Source: Megasphaera sp. (lineage in GTDB: Bacteria; Bacillota; Negativicutes; Veillonellales; Megasphaeraceae). Taken from it: a DNA stretch of 33,607 bases. Positions 17,064 to 24,590 of this stretch are shown here, one piece after another. The position numbers and the translations under genes were made by a program. The stretch is from positions 1 through 33,607 of the forward strand of contig JALCNL010000021.1 in the NCBI GenBank assembly GCA_022649055.1, written 5' to 3'. Every line of letters starts with the position of its first letter. Position 1 is the first letter of the stretch. The notes under the pieces are model-generated. The model searched no databases. It was not told where the DNA came from and was given only the letters and a program-made list of their open reading frames with translations.

Positions 17064-17357
17064 TCATGAATAAATGCTGCTTCGCGGCTGTCCCATTAAA
17101 TCTTCTACATCTTCTAATTCTTCCAGTACCGAATCATCATCTACAGCAACACTAAAAGAAAGAACCGTATGATTAAGTCCTAACACCATCCGAATCGTAC
17201 CTTCAACAATGGCATGTTGTTCTTTAAAAATAAATAAAGCTAAAATTTTATGTCTTCCTTCTGGCTCACATGTATCCGCTTCAATTTCTACATCAGAAAG
17301 TAAACGCATACGAATATCTTCCGGTAAATCACCCCAACGTTGTCCTGCTAAATTCAT
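17064..17357 (-). CDS. Small acidic protein of unknown function
   Basis: A 97-residue protein I do not recognise. It is soluble and acidic, with a strongly acidic stretch near the end (VLEELEDVEDLMG) and a central part rich in beta-forming residues (HKILALFIFKEQHAIVEGTIRMV, seen as two strands). AATAGGAG lies about eleven bases before the ATG, slightly long spacing. No signal peptide, membrane segment or cysteine cluster beyond one Cys. It lies between the methyltransferase and the Nramp gene on the same strand, with gaps over 100 bases on either side. Coding character looks good, but function is open. Confidence 0.65.
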   Translation of the reverse strand: MNLAGQRWGDLPEDIRMRLLSDVEIEADTCEPEGRHKILALFIFKEQHAIVEGTIRMVLGLNHTVLSFSVAVDDDSVLEELEDVEDLMGQPRSSIYS

Positions 17358-17461
17358 CGTTTGTATACTCCTATTTTCCTAAGACTTGTATATCGTAGAA
17401 TACCATAAAACCTGGAAACAAGCAAGAACTTTTCTATTTTGCACAATCAGCTGCCGTTATC

Positions 17462-18709
17462 CTAAAACATTTCTGCTAAAAGCATGATATTAAATAATGT
17501 GACTAAGAATGCAATACATCCCAAAATCCCCTTTTGCAGTTTTGTATTGGCATATTTCCCCATAACCTTAGTCGATGATGTCAGGTAAATCTGCGTAAAA
17601 ATCGTAATGGGAAGTTGGATGCTTAACGCTACTTGAGAATATACAAGACCTTGAAACGGATCTGTAATGCAAAAAATAATGCCTAAAGCAGCAGCATATA
17701 TCAGCGCAACCCCATGCCAAGAATGATAATCCTTAATATTATATCCTTCTCCAAAAATTCCTGCATAAATACTGCCGCCAGCCATCCCCGCCGTTGTCGT
17801 GGAAGCTATTCCGGCAAAAAAAAGTGCAATTGCAAAAATCAACGCAGCGCCTTTTCCCAACATAGGTTCTAACATAATTTGTGCTTGTTGTATTTCTTCT
17901 ACAGGAATATTTTGTGAAAAGAATACAGCCGCAGCAACAATAATCATGGCACTATTAATAGCCCAGCCAATACTCATAGAAAAAATCGTATCGAGAAACT
18001 CATATTGCAATTGTTTTTTTATAACATCCGCATTTTCTAAATTCCATTGTCTGCTTTGAATCACTTCAGAGTGAAGAAATAAGTTATGGGGCATAACTAC
18101 CGCCCCCAAAACGCTCATAACAATAGGAACCGAACCTGCCGGCAGAGATGGCACAACAGCTCCTGTTGCTGCACTTCCCCAGTCAACATTAACCATACTT
18201 AATTCCAATAAAAATGATATGCCGATAAGAGAAACAAAGCCAATGATAATTTTCTCTAATTTTTTATAAGAATTTGTCCATAAAAGAACAAAGCAAAAAA
18301 CAGCCGTCAAAACAGCAGAAATATTAATAGGCAACCCCGTCAAAATAGTAACAGCTATGCCGCCGCCAAGGATTTCCGCCATAGCCGTGGCTGCTGCCGC
18401 TAATACAGCGGTACATAATATTACCCGTGAACAAGGTTTTGGTAAATATGCCGTGGTTGCTTCTGATAAACATAATCCGGTAACAATGCCTAAATGAGCC
18501 ACATTATGCTGGAGAAAAATCAACATAATAGTTGATAGTGTTACCATCCATAACAATGAATACCCATATTCTGCTCCTGCGGCCATATTAGCAGCCCAAT
18601 TTCCCGGATCGATAAACCCAACGGTAATTAATATACCGGGACCAATATATTTCAATATCTGTACGGCATTTTCATGAAAAGGATGCCTGGTACCATAATT
18701 TTTCAGCAT
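17462..18709 (-). CDS. Nramp family divalent metal transporter
   Basis: A 415-residue proton-coupled Mn2+/Fe2+ importer of the Nramp/MntH family in the inner membrane. The TM1 metal-site motif DPGN is at 34-37 and the TM6 motif MPHN is at 206-209, both intact, so metal binding is expected. About eleven hydrophobic segments are present, and the length is normal. GGAG lies seven bases before the ATG. The upstream 145 bases are AT-rich with a possible TATAAT near 18750, and contain no convincing MntR or Fur box that I can defend. No clear terminator follows. Confidence 0.93.
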   Translation of the reverse strand: MLKNYGTRHPFHENAVQILKYIGPGILITVGFIDPGNWAANMAAGAEYGYSLLWMVTLSTIMLIFLQHNVAHLGIVTGLCLSEATTAYLPKPCSRVILCTAVLAAAATAMAEILGGGIAVTILTGLPINISAVLTAVFCFVLLWTNSYKKLEKIIIGFVSLIGISFLLELSMVNVDWGSAATGAVVPSLPAGSVPIVMSVLGAVVMPHNLFLHSEVIQSRQWNLENADVIKKQLQYEFLDTIFSMSIGWAINSAMIIVAAAVFFSQNIPVEEIQQAQIMLEPMLGKGAALIFAIALFFAGIASTTTAGMAGGSIYAGIFGEGYNIKDYHSWHGVALIYAAALGIIFCITDPFQGLVYSQVALSIQLPITIFTQIYLTSSTKVMGKYANTKLQKGILGCIAFLVTLFNIMLLAEMF

Positions 18710-18859
18710 ATTCCGTCTCCATTTCTACTATATTATGATAATTACTGCCAATATTATATAACAAACAGCAAAATTTATATAGCTGAAACCATAATTTATA
18801 TCTATAATAAAAGCATTCCTTTTATAGATTCTTGTGTTCGTTTCAACGCTAAATTTAAT

Positions 18860-19500
18860 TCTATTTTTTATATATTCTATGCCCTATCCGTTTACCCAGA
18901 CTAAACTCACTTTTATCTTGACGATTTTTCACTAATTTCAAAGCATGAATTAATCCTATATGGCGAATTTCGCCTACATGAGGATTCTCTCCAACCACTT
19001 CTCAAATCAAAAGTACATCATAGGCATCACAAATACGCGAAGCCTTTTTAAATATAATGCCTGTTCCATGTTTACAAAACACTCACAGTTGCACGTTTCT
19101 CTCATTTTACCATAAGGACATCGATAACAATCGGGAGCATTGATATGTATCGCATCCATTAGTATAGGTTTATACATTTTAACATATAAATCTATACTGC
19201 CTACAGAAGGTACCCCTATTGTTTCTCCATGATATCCACCGCTTAAACACATAAATCTTTTTTTCTTTTGTTTTCTTGTTTGAAAATAATATAGGAAAGC
19301 CATTTTCAAGGAACATTCTACGGCCGCTGATCCATTATCAGAAAAATGAAATTTAACTAACCCGGGAGGAACAATCCTTGTCAATTCTTTTGCCCGCAAA
19401 ATCGCGACGGTATGGTAAAAGTCAGCAAAAATAACGTGTTCCAGAACATCTAGCTGATTTTTAATACTACTGCTGATTTTTTTATTACAATCTATATTTA
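18860..19500 (-). pseudogene. bioA: Decayed bioA (adenosylmethionine-8-amino-7-oxononanoate aminotransferase)
   Basis: A remnant of the class III aminotransferase that makes 7,8-diaminopelargonate in biotin synthesis. The largest piece (about 19500 to 19037) reads IKNQLDVLEHVIFADF, HFSDNGSAAVECSLKMAF, GGYHGETIGVPSVGSIDLY and DCYRCPYGKMR, all BioA-like. About 30 residues are then missing before LYLKRLR. A one-base loss near 19034-19036 shifts frame into ICDAYDVLLI, and a stop follows. About 150 residues, including the PLP lysine region, are gone before the C-terminal piece EVVGENPHVGEIRHIGL. That piece ends at a stop near 18860. The N-terminal 50 or so residues are also lost. It cannot be functional. 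No other biotin genes are in the window. Confidence 0.85.
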
Positions 19501-19572
19501 TTTAGAATTTTTAAAGAATTTTTTTCTAATATGTGTTATGATATTTTGTACGGAATAGAAAAGGAGAACCTC

Positions 19573-20247
19573 ATGAAATCAAAACATCAAACATGTATAA
19601 AACTAGGTGCCATAGCACTTCTCATTTTACTTTTTTTCTCTATTGAGTTTTTTGTTCCTGATTTTTACCGGACCGTATTCATGATGATTCAAGACCGAAA
19701 TATAAACGGTATTGCTTCCTATATCGCTTCTTTTGGCTATATGGCAATGATTATGACTGTTCTTATTATTGTCATAACCAATATGACAGGATTACCTTCT
19801 ATTGAAGTATTAACTGTCAGCGGCCGTATTTTCGGATTGATGCCTGGCATCCTTCTCTGTTGGATTGGAGAAGTTATCGGCAATATCATGGCTTTCTGCA
19901 TTATTCGTTTCTTCTTCCGAAACAAGGCCCATGAATGCATTGAAAAAAACAAGATTTTAGAAAAAATGGATTCTTACAGCAATTTCAAAGAAATGTTTAT
20001 CGCTCGTTTGATTCCTTTTTCTCCCAATGTTCTTATTACTACGTTGGGGGCTCTCAGTCATTTATCTTTTCGTGACCATACATTAGCTACTATTATTGGA
20101 AAACTTCCGTCAGTTGCGTTGGAGGTTTGGCTCGGCTATGGCTTAATTCAAAAAATCAATGGTGGAAATGCCATGTGGATGACTATTATCTGCATTATCG
20201 TTGCTACTATCGCCTTTTATGTCTATAAACATAAAATAACAATTTAA
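19573..20247 (+). CDS. TVP38/TMEM64 (VTT domain) membrane protein
   Basis: A 224-residue protein of the DedA/VTT superfamily with about five to six hydrophobic segments. The conserved core is visible: TGLPSIEVLTVSGRIFGLMPG, then WIGEVIGNIMAFCIIRFFFR and the motif ARLIPFSPNVLITTLGALS. Members act in membrane lipid transport or scrambling and envelope homeostasis; the particular role is unknown. The frame opens at an ATG at 19531, but AGGAGA directly before the ATG at 19573 sets the start. It is divergent from the decayed bioA and ends at a strong shared terminator. Confidence 0.87.
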   Translation: MKSKHQTCIKLGAIALLILLFFSIEFFVPDFYRTVFMMIQDRNINGIASYIASFGYMAMIMTVLIIVITNMTGLPSIEVLTVSGRIFGLMPGILLCWIGEVIGNIMAFCIIRFFFRNKAHECIEKNKILEKMDSYSNFKEMFIARLIPFSPNVLITTLGALSHLSFRDHTLATIIGKLPSVALEVWLGYGLIQKINGGNAMWMTIICIIVATIAFYVYKHKITI

Positions 20248-20269
20248 TCTATATATGTATTAGTATTAC

Positions 20270-20319
20270 AAAAAACACGCATTGTATAAATGATTTCATT
20301 TATACAATGCGTGTTTTTT
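20270..20319. terminator. Bidirectional intrinsic terminator
   Basis: A perfect 24-bp stem (20270-20293 with 20296-20319) with a 2-base loop and A6/T6 ends lies between two convergent genes, the VTT protein and the M20 peptidase. Confidence 0.92.
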
Positions 20320-20351
20320 ACTCTATATTATTTCTATCCATCATGATGGAT

Positions 20352-21518
20352 CTATAAACAGTTATCCCGATTGATAATACAGGCGGCCAATATTTTAGCT
20401 CTTTCAAACAACGTATCCACAACAGCAAACTCCTGTGGACTATGATTTTTCCCCCCTTTGACTCCCATAGCACAAACCGCAGGAACTCCGGCAATAACCG
20501 CATATGCCGAATCGGATCCACCACCAACTATTTTTGCATACGGTGCTGCCAGTTGCAATTCAGCATATGTTTTTTTGACTACCTCAAATAAAGCATCATT
20601 TTCTGCGGTATGCTTCATGGGAGAAAATCCGGCTAACTGAGTAAGCGTCGTGGTTGTATCGGGGACATACTTTTTATTCGCTATATTTTCTATTTGTTCG
20701 CAAATATGGTCCAAATAATCGGGTTCTACATATCGAACATCAATTTGAATAGAGGCTTGTCCCGGAACCGCATTAACAACCGTGCCTCCACTGATGACAC
20801 CTACATTGAAGGTTGTTCCTTTTTCCCAATCCGTGAGATTTTGAATAGCAATGACCTTATGCGCTATTTCTAAAATAGCACTTCTTCCTTTTTCCGGCTC
20901 ATTGCCTGCATGGACGGCAATCCCAGTCACATCCATTTTAAAAACAGCCGATCCTTTACGCTGTACTACAATCCCATTATCTAAAAAACCCGTTTCACAA
21001 TTAAAAGCAGCCACTGCACCGCTAGCTTCTTCTATTATGCGTTTAGCCGCATCAGAATTGCGGTGCCCAACCTCCTCATCTCCCGCCAGGATAAGTTTAA
21101 CAGGCCGAACAGCATATCCTGCATAATGAAGTGCCTTCATTACATACAGTGCAATAACAATACCGCCTTTCATATCCAATATTCCGGGACCGTAAGCCTT
21201 TCCCTCTTTTACTGTAAAAGGTTGATTTTTCAAGGTCCCCTCGGCAAACACCGTATCCATATGTCCTAAAATCAATACGGGAGCCGCTTTTGCTTTTCCG
21301 TAAAGAGAAGTAAGCATATTACCCGCTTTATCCATAGAAATTATGGTCGTACTAGCTCCTATCCCATCTAATTGATTCTTTATTTCTTCAGCTACAGCAT
21401 CAATCCCGCGTTTATTTAAAGACCCACTTTCTATACTTACCAATTTTTTCCACAAAGACATCATCTCTTCATGATGACTGTCAATAAAATCAAATGCTTT
21501 TTGTTTTACATTATCCAC
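20352..21518 (-). CDS. M20 family metallopeptidase (glutamate carboxypeptidase-like)
   Basis: A 388-residue zinc peptidase of the M20A/CPG2-like group, acting on small peptides or acylated amino acids in the cytoplasm. Zinc ligands and catalytic residues are present: H86 and catalytic D88 in LGHMDTVF, bridging D115 in GILDMKGG, E148/E149 in GDEEVG, a later acidic residue in CETG, and the terminal histidine in KNHSPQEF. A dimerisation domain lies between. The frame is open to 21575, but GTG at 21518 has AGGGGA upstream and gives the family-like N-terminus. The start is GTG rather than ATG. It is downstream of the DUF6506 gene beyond a hairpin. Confidence 0.9.
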   Translation of the reverse strand: MDNVKQKAFDFIDSHHEEMMSLWKKLVSIESGSLNKRGIDAVAEEIKNQLDGIGASTTIISMDKAGNMLTSLYGKAKAAPVLILGHMDTVFAEGTLKNQPFTVKEGKAYGPGILDMKGGIVIALYVMKALHYAGYAVRPVKLILAGDEEVGHRNSDAAKRIIEEASGAVAAFNCETGFLDNGIVVQRKGSAVFKMDVTGIAVHAGNEPEKGRSAILEIAHKVIAIQNLTDWEKGTTFNVGVISGGTVVNAVPGQASIQIDVRYVEPDYLDHICEQIENIANKKYVPDTTTTLTQLAGFSPMKHTAENDALFEVVKKTYAELQLAAPYAKIVGGGSDSAYAVIAGVPAVCAMGVKGGKNHSPQEFAVVDTLFERAKILAACIINRDNCL

Positions 21519-21559
21519 AATTACATCCCCTATATATGATATTATTTTTGTATAACAAA

Positions 21560-21594
21560 GGCGCCGCTTAAGCAACTCAGCTTAATACGACGCC
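21560..21594 (-). terminator. Hairpin after the DUF6506 gene
   Basis: On the minus strand GGCGTCGTATTAAGC pairs with GCTTAAGCGGCGCC with small mismatches. Only a weak T-rich tail follows, so readthrough into the peptidase gene is likely. Confidence 0.55.
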
Positions 21595-21608
21595 ATTGAC
21601 ATATTAAA

Positions 21609-21911
21609 TCAAAAAATTTCATCCCCGCTTTTATTTTTGAGTCCCGGATGTCCATCGAAACGGACTACGCCGATAACAGCCTTACCTGCTACAGCTTTCT
21701 TAACTAGTGCCGTTCCTTCAATTCCAAATCCGCCGCAAAGTTCAATGGCCCCAACCCCTTGTTCAGCCAACTTACTTGCTACATTTGCAGCCGCTTCATA
21801 ACTGTCTACCCCGATAACATGCAAATCCATATGCGGACAATGAACTGTTGCTTTTTGTTTTTCCGGATCATTGCCGTTCCCTAAAAAAATAAATGCCGCT
21901 TGTAATCCCAT
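21609..21911 (-). CDS. DUF6506 family protein
   Basis: A complete 100-residue protein of the DUF6506 type. It contains a HCPHMDLHVIGVDSYE segment and a glycine-rich ELCGGFGIEGTALVKKAV stretch, and ends near VVRFDGHPGL. No catalytic activity is known for the family. GAGGCGAGA precedes the ATG. It is on the same strand as the M20 peptidase and the paralogous small protein upstream at 22020-22262, but about 110 bases separate it from the latter. Confidence 0.83.
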   Translation of the reverse strand: MGLQAAFIFLGNGNDPEKQKATVHCPHMDLHVIGVDSYEAAANVASKLAEQGVGAIELCGGFGIEGTALVKKAVAGKAVIGVVRFDGHPGLKNKSGDEIF

Positions 21912-22019
21912 ATTTCTCGCCTCACTTCACTTTTTAATTAATATAAATTAGTAACTATATCTTAACAGTACCGCCTGCAACAGAATATTAGCCGCGATTA
22001 GTACCGTTACGTCGGTTAA

Positions 22020-22262
22020 TTATTGATCGGTATGCATCGGCGGCGCTGTTGTGATTTTAGAAGCCAAATAGGCTTTTTCCAATGCCGTAATACGTTTATG
22101 AATTTCTGCCGTTTTTTCCGGTTTGATTGTACTAAGTGCGTCTAATAACCGATGCGATGTTTCATATTCATCAATACTAATTTTTTCATTTCTATCTACT
22201 TTTTCCATCGTTGCCATGAGTATGGACGCCTGCGCTTTATAATCCGGTTCTTTATTCAACAT
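22020..22262 (-). CDS. Small helical protein, paralogue of the protein at 23364-23663
   Basis: An 80-residue, mainly helical, soluble protein with no recognised family. GGAG lies about nine bases before the ATG. Residues 14-70 align without gaps to residues 40-96 of the neighbour at 23364-23663, with 21 of about 57 positions identical by my count. Shared landmarks are I-x-I-x-EYE-x-S, PE, EI and AL-x2-AY. It lacks the neighbour's cysteine-rich head. The two genes are in the same orientation, 1.1 kb apart, suggesting an old duplication. Function unknown. Confidence 0.75.
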   Translation of the reverse strand: MLNKEPDYKAQASILMATMEKVDRNEKISIDEYETSHRLLDALSTIKPEKTAEIHKRITALEKAYLASKITTAPPMHTDQ

Positions 22263-23363
22263 AACAAGTCTCCTCTCCTTATTTATTTTCCATAAGATGC
22301 GTTCTCTTCATTATGTTTATTATAATACGCAAATGTCGGCCTGTCGAATAAAAAATAACCCAGCAGTCGAAGTATACTCATACCCATAGATATATCAATA
22401 CCATCAGATATCATGCACCCTATTGAATATAGCAACTGTCATGATTCAACTTGCAGTGCATTTGTTGCTGCTGCCGCAGCTATGGCTGGAACTTGTTAAA
22501 TGACCCATGGGAAGCTCACTCTTTAGCTAACCGCGGTTATTGGTAATCGCTGCATTTAAAAACCAACAGGCAAACAAGCCAAGACATATTGTAATTATTC
22601 AAGCAGGAATGCAGAATTATAACCGCACGACTTTACAAACAGGTTTCAAACATCATTCCCGATGCCTGGATCAACAGCCAGAATTATATTGTCTATTTTA
22701 TTCACATAAAATAGACAATATAAAGTAAGAAAGCACTCACGCCATTGTGGGTGCTCTCGCTGATATGGTGGAAAGGTTTAACCAACTAACCTTTCCTGAA
22801 GGAATTCTGCAATCCGGTTATATAACCGAAAAGTTTCAATAATTAGTCTGACTCTAATTATCTACTCCTTGATATTCTTATTATATCACTTTACTTTTAA
22901 ATTTTCCAAAAATATTTTTATTTTTTACTTTTATCAGAAGCGTCATATATTCAGGCATTATTCTATACTAATTTCCTTATCATATTGAATATAAAGTGAT
23001 ACAAATCATACACATTCAATGTTTTACGCTCTATACAGAAAAGAAACTACTTCCCTCTTTCTTCTCTTCATCAAAGGAGTATCTTATAACACATTAGAAT
23101 ATACCCATTTTTTAATTATGCTATCTGTAATTATTTTGCTGTTTTGCTTTCTAAAAATAACGAATATTTCAAAAGAGCACCACTTCAAATGTAAAAATTG
23201 TACGCTTCTTTTAAAGTTTCTCCCTATTTATTGTTAATTACCCTTCATTTTTTCTTGGCATTATTTCAAATGCTCTGTTTGCAAAAAAAAACGATAGTTG
23301 GATGTATCAAAAAAAGACTGTCATCATAAGTCATAAAACGATTTTATCATGGATATCTATCTG
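22263..23363. other. 1.1-kb gap with no intact gene; possible gene relics
   Basis: No convincing gene is seen on either strand. Two protein-like stretches in different plus-strand frames suggest a decayed gene: YKQVSNIIPDAWINSQNYIV up to about 22711, and AIVGALADMVERFNQLTFPE within 22729-22842, which ends at a stop. A 28-codon open frame at 22413-22499 (alanine-rich, three Cys) has no ribosome site. A perfect 17-bp stem lies at 22685-22722. Bases from about 22860 to 23363 are strongly AT-rich, with nothing I can name. Confidence 0.4.
22685..22722. repeat. Perfect inverted repeat in the gene-poor gap
   Basis: A 17-bp perfect stem (22685-22701 with 22706-22722) encloses the loop TCAC. No T-run follows on either strand, so it is a poor terminator. 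It lies between the two protein-like relic stretches and could be an insertion scar or a regulatory structure. Confidence 0.55.
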
Positions 23364-23663
23364 TCACATAAATTTTAAAATGACCTGTTTCATGTATGCA
23401 TCTTTCAGAGCCTTCAGATAGGATTCAATTTCCGTCGATCGTTCAGGACGTAATTGAATTACAGATTCCAGAAATTCTTTAGATACTTCATATTCTTTGA
23501 TGCCTATTGGTTCATCATTAGCCGCCTTTTTTAAGGTTTTCATAAGGGTACTCATTTTTTCTTGAAAATTATCGGAAACGGTCTGCGGTGACGTTTTTTT
23601 GCAGCCTGCGCTGCAAGTATCACCAACACTGCAAAAATTGCAGCTATTTTTTTCTTTGTCCAT
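23364..23663 (-). CDS. Small Cys-rich protein, paralogue of the protein at 22020-22262
   Basis: A 99-residue soluble protein with an N-terminal cysteine cluster (CNFCSVGDTCSAGC, spacing C-x2-C-x5-C-x3-C) followed by a helical region that matches the smaller paralogue 1.1 kb away (about 37% identity by eye). The cluster looks like a metal or Fe-S binding head added to the shared helical domain. AAAGGGGA precedes the ATG. A promoter is predicted just upstream (23733-23761). No family is recognised; a redox or metal role is only suggested by the cysteines. Confidence 0.75.
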   Translation of the reverse strand: MDKEKNSCNFCSVGDTCSAGCKKTSPQTVSDNFQEKMSTLMKTLKKAANDEPIGIKEYEVSKEFLESVIQLRPERSTEIESYLKALKDAYMKQVILKFM

Positions 23664-23732
23664 CGTTATACTGTCCCCTTTCTATTATTGAAGTATCGTA
23701 TCCTTTCGATTTAAAAAATACTATTATCTATT

Positions 23733-23761
23733 ATTATAATTAACGAGACCATTTTCGTCCA
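23733..23761 (-). promoter_or_regulatory. Predicted promoter of the Cys-rich small gene
   Basis: Minus-strand TGGACG (23761-23756), 17-base spacer, TATAAT (23738-23733), about 70 bases before the start codon. The rest of the gap 23664-23945 holds a terminator at 23903-23941 and no gene. Confidence 0.5.
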
Positions 23762-23902
23762 GCTAATAATAGCAAAATTTAACCTCGGCTCCAATCATAC
23801 CCTATGGAAACAAACGGCAGCAAATACAGCCTATCTTAAACTTAATAGGTTGGTTTCTCCCATAGATACTCTGTCTATATTGCATACTGCCTGCATCCTC
23901 CT

Positions 23903-23941
23903 AATAAAAAAACACCGGCATTGCGCTGGCGTTTTTTATTA
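23903..23941 (-). terminator. Terminator of the C_GCAxxG_C_C gene
   Basis: CCGGC pairs with GCTGG within a longer stem formed by AATAAAAAA and TTTTTTATT ends. It directly follows the stop at 23946, with a T-run on the minus strand. Confidence 0.8.
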
Positions 23942-23945
23942 CTTC

Positions 23946-24323
23946 CTATTTTGATAAAATGTCATCGATTGCTTGACACATTTCAAAAATAAGGTTATCA
24001 CAATGATCTTTCCTTGCAACACCTTTTTTTACTGCTTCTGATAATAACACAGCACAATCAGTCGTAGCATGATTCATCCGAAATGTTTTGATAATATCCA
24101 ATGCTTCTTTTTGGTTCACACCCTGTTTTCCTAAAATCATAAGTGCCCCGCTTAGAGCACCACACACAGAACCATGAAGCATGCCGCCCCCAAAAAAGCT
24201 TCCCATTTTCTTTGCTTCTTCCGCTTCCATCCCCATGTCTGCAGCAAACGCAACCAGTAACGATTGTGTACAATTACAATTTGTTGTATTACGTATTTTT
24301 CTAACCGTATCCAAATGACTCAT
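23946..24323 (-). CDS. C_GCAxxG_C_C family protein
   Basis: A 125-residue redox-type protein of the C-GCAxxG-C-C family (TIGR01909). The cysteine at 16/18 (NCNCTQS), the FGGGMLHGSVCGALSGALM core with C54, and later cysteines C90, C108 and C116 match the family pattern, although the leading motif reads CNC rather than the usual C-x-GC. Members are thought to bind metal or carry out redox reactions, often beside metal-dependent enzymes; activity is not established. The frame is open to 24350, but ATG at 24323 is preferred because AAGGAG lies inside the extension. A strong promoter with two palindromic operators lies upstream (24511-24561). Confidence 0.83.
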   Translation of the reverse strand: MSHLDTVRKIRNTTNCNCTQSLLVAFAADMGMEAEEAKKMGSFFGGGMLHGSVCGALSGALMILGKQGVNQKEALDIIKTFRMNHATTDCAVLLSEAVKKGVARKDHCDNLIFEMCQAIDDILSK

Positions 24324-24392
24324 TCTCTTTATTCTCCTTTTTCTGTTCAATAGTATCAGTATACTCTAACTATGAAAAATTTCCATAGTTTC

Positions 24393-24526
24393 AAACATAA
24401 AACCGGCAACGGATTATCCGCAGCCGGTTTTATGTTTAAAGATGCTGATATCATACAAAAGATGACTTTGTCCCCATGAACAAAGGAAAACAACACATAT
24501 CTTAATTTTCGACATATGTCATTTTT
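24393..24526 (-). ncRNA. Candidate small RNA or long structured leader
   Basis: From the predicted start near 24526, the minus-strand transcript would run about 130 bases to a long hairpin. AAACATAAAACCGGC (24393-24407) pairs perfectly with 24423-24437, and CGGAT/ATCCG pairs in the loop; the 3' arm is T-rich. A second hairpin at 24368-24390 follows. No open frame of useful length starts in it. Either the hairpin ends a small RNA, or it acts as an attenuator in the leader of the C_GCAxxG_C_C gene. Confidence 0.45.
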
Positions 24527-24561
24527 CTTCCCATTATAGTATTTATATTGACATATGTCAA
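24511..24561 (-). promoter_or_regulatory. Consensus promoter with two GACATATGTC palindromes
   Basis: Minus-strand TTGACA (24561-24556), 17-base spacer, TATAAT (24538-24533) matches the sigma-70 consensus at all 12 positions. The -35 lies in the palindrome TTGACATATGTCAA (24548-24561), itself the centre of a 34-bp perfect palindrome (24538-24571). A second copy, GACATATGTC, lies at 24511-24520, about +7 to +16. Centres are 39 bp apart. This is a typical repressor layout; the TTGAC-N4-GTCAA form resembles CRP/FNR-type boxes, but the regulator is unknown. Confidence 0.7.
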
Positions 24562-24590
24562 TATAAATACTATTTTTTACAATATTTTTA

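Noticed and set aside
17045-17082. AAGCAGC/GCTGCTT hairpin around the stop of the small acidic gene
   Set aside because: Short stem, large loop containing the stop codon, and no T-run; not convincing as a terminator.
18710-18790. Possible Fur/MntR box upstream of the Nramp gene (TAATTATCATAATA)
   Set aside because: Only weak symmetry in AT-rich DNA; not enough to claim an operator.
22540-22728. 62-codon plus-strand open frame
   Set aside because: No ribosome site or recognisable domain; another frame over the same bases looks more protein-like, so it is treated as part of a relic.
23019-23237. 72-codon plus-strand open frame with hydrophobic residues
   Set aside because: It lies in very AT-rich DNA with no ribosome site and no family resemblance; hydrophobic content follows from AT-richness.
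24538-24571. 34-bp perfect palindrome as a plus-strand terminator (T-run follows)
   Set aside because: No plus-strand gene lies upstream, while the minus strand gives a perfect promoter and a repeated operator core within it.
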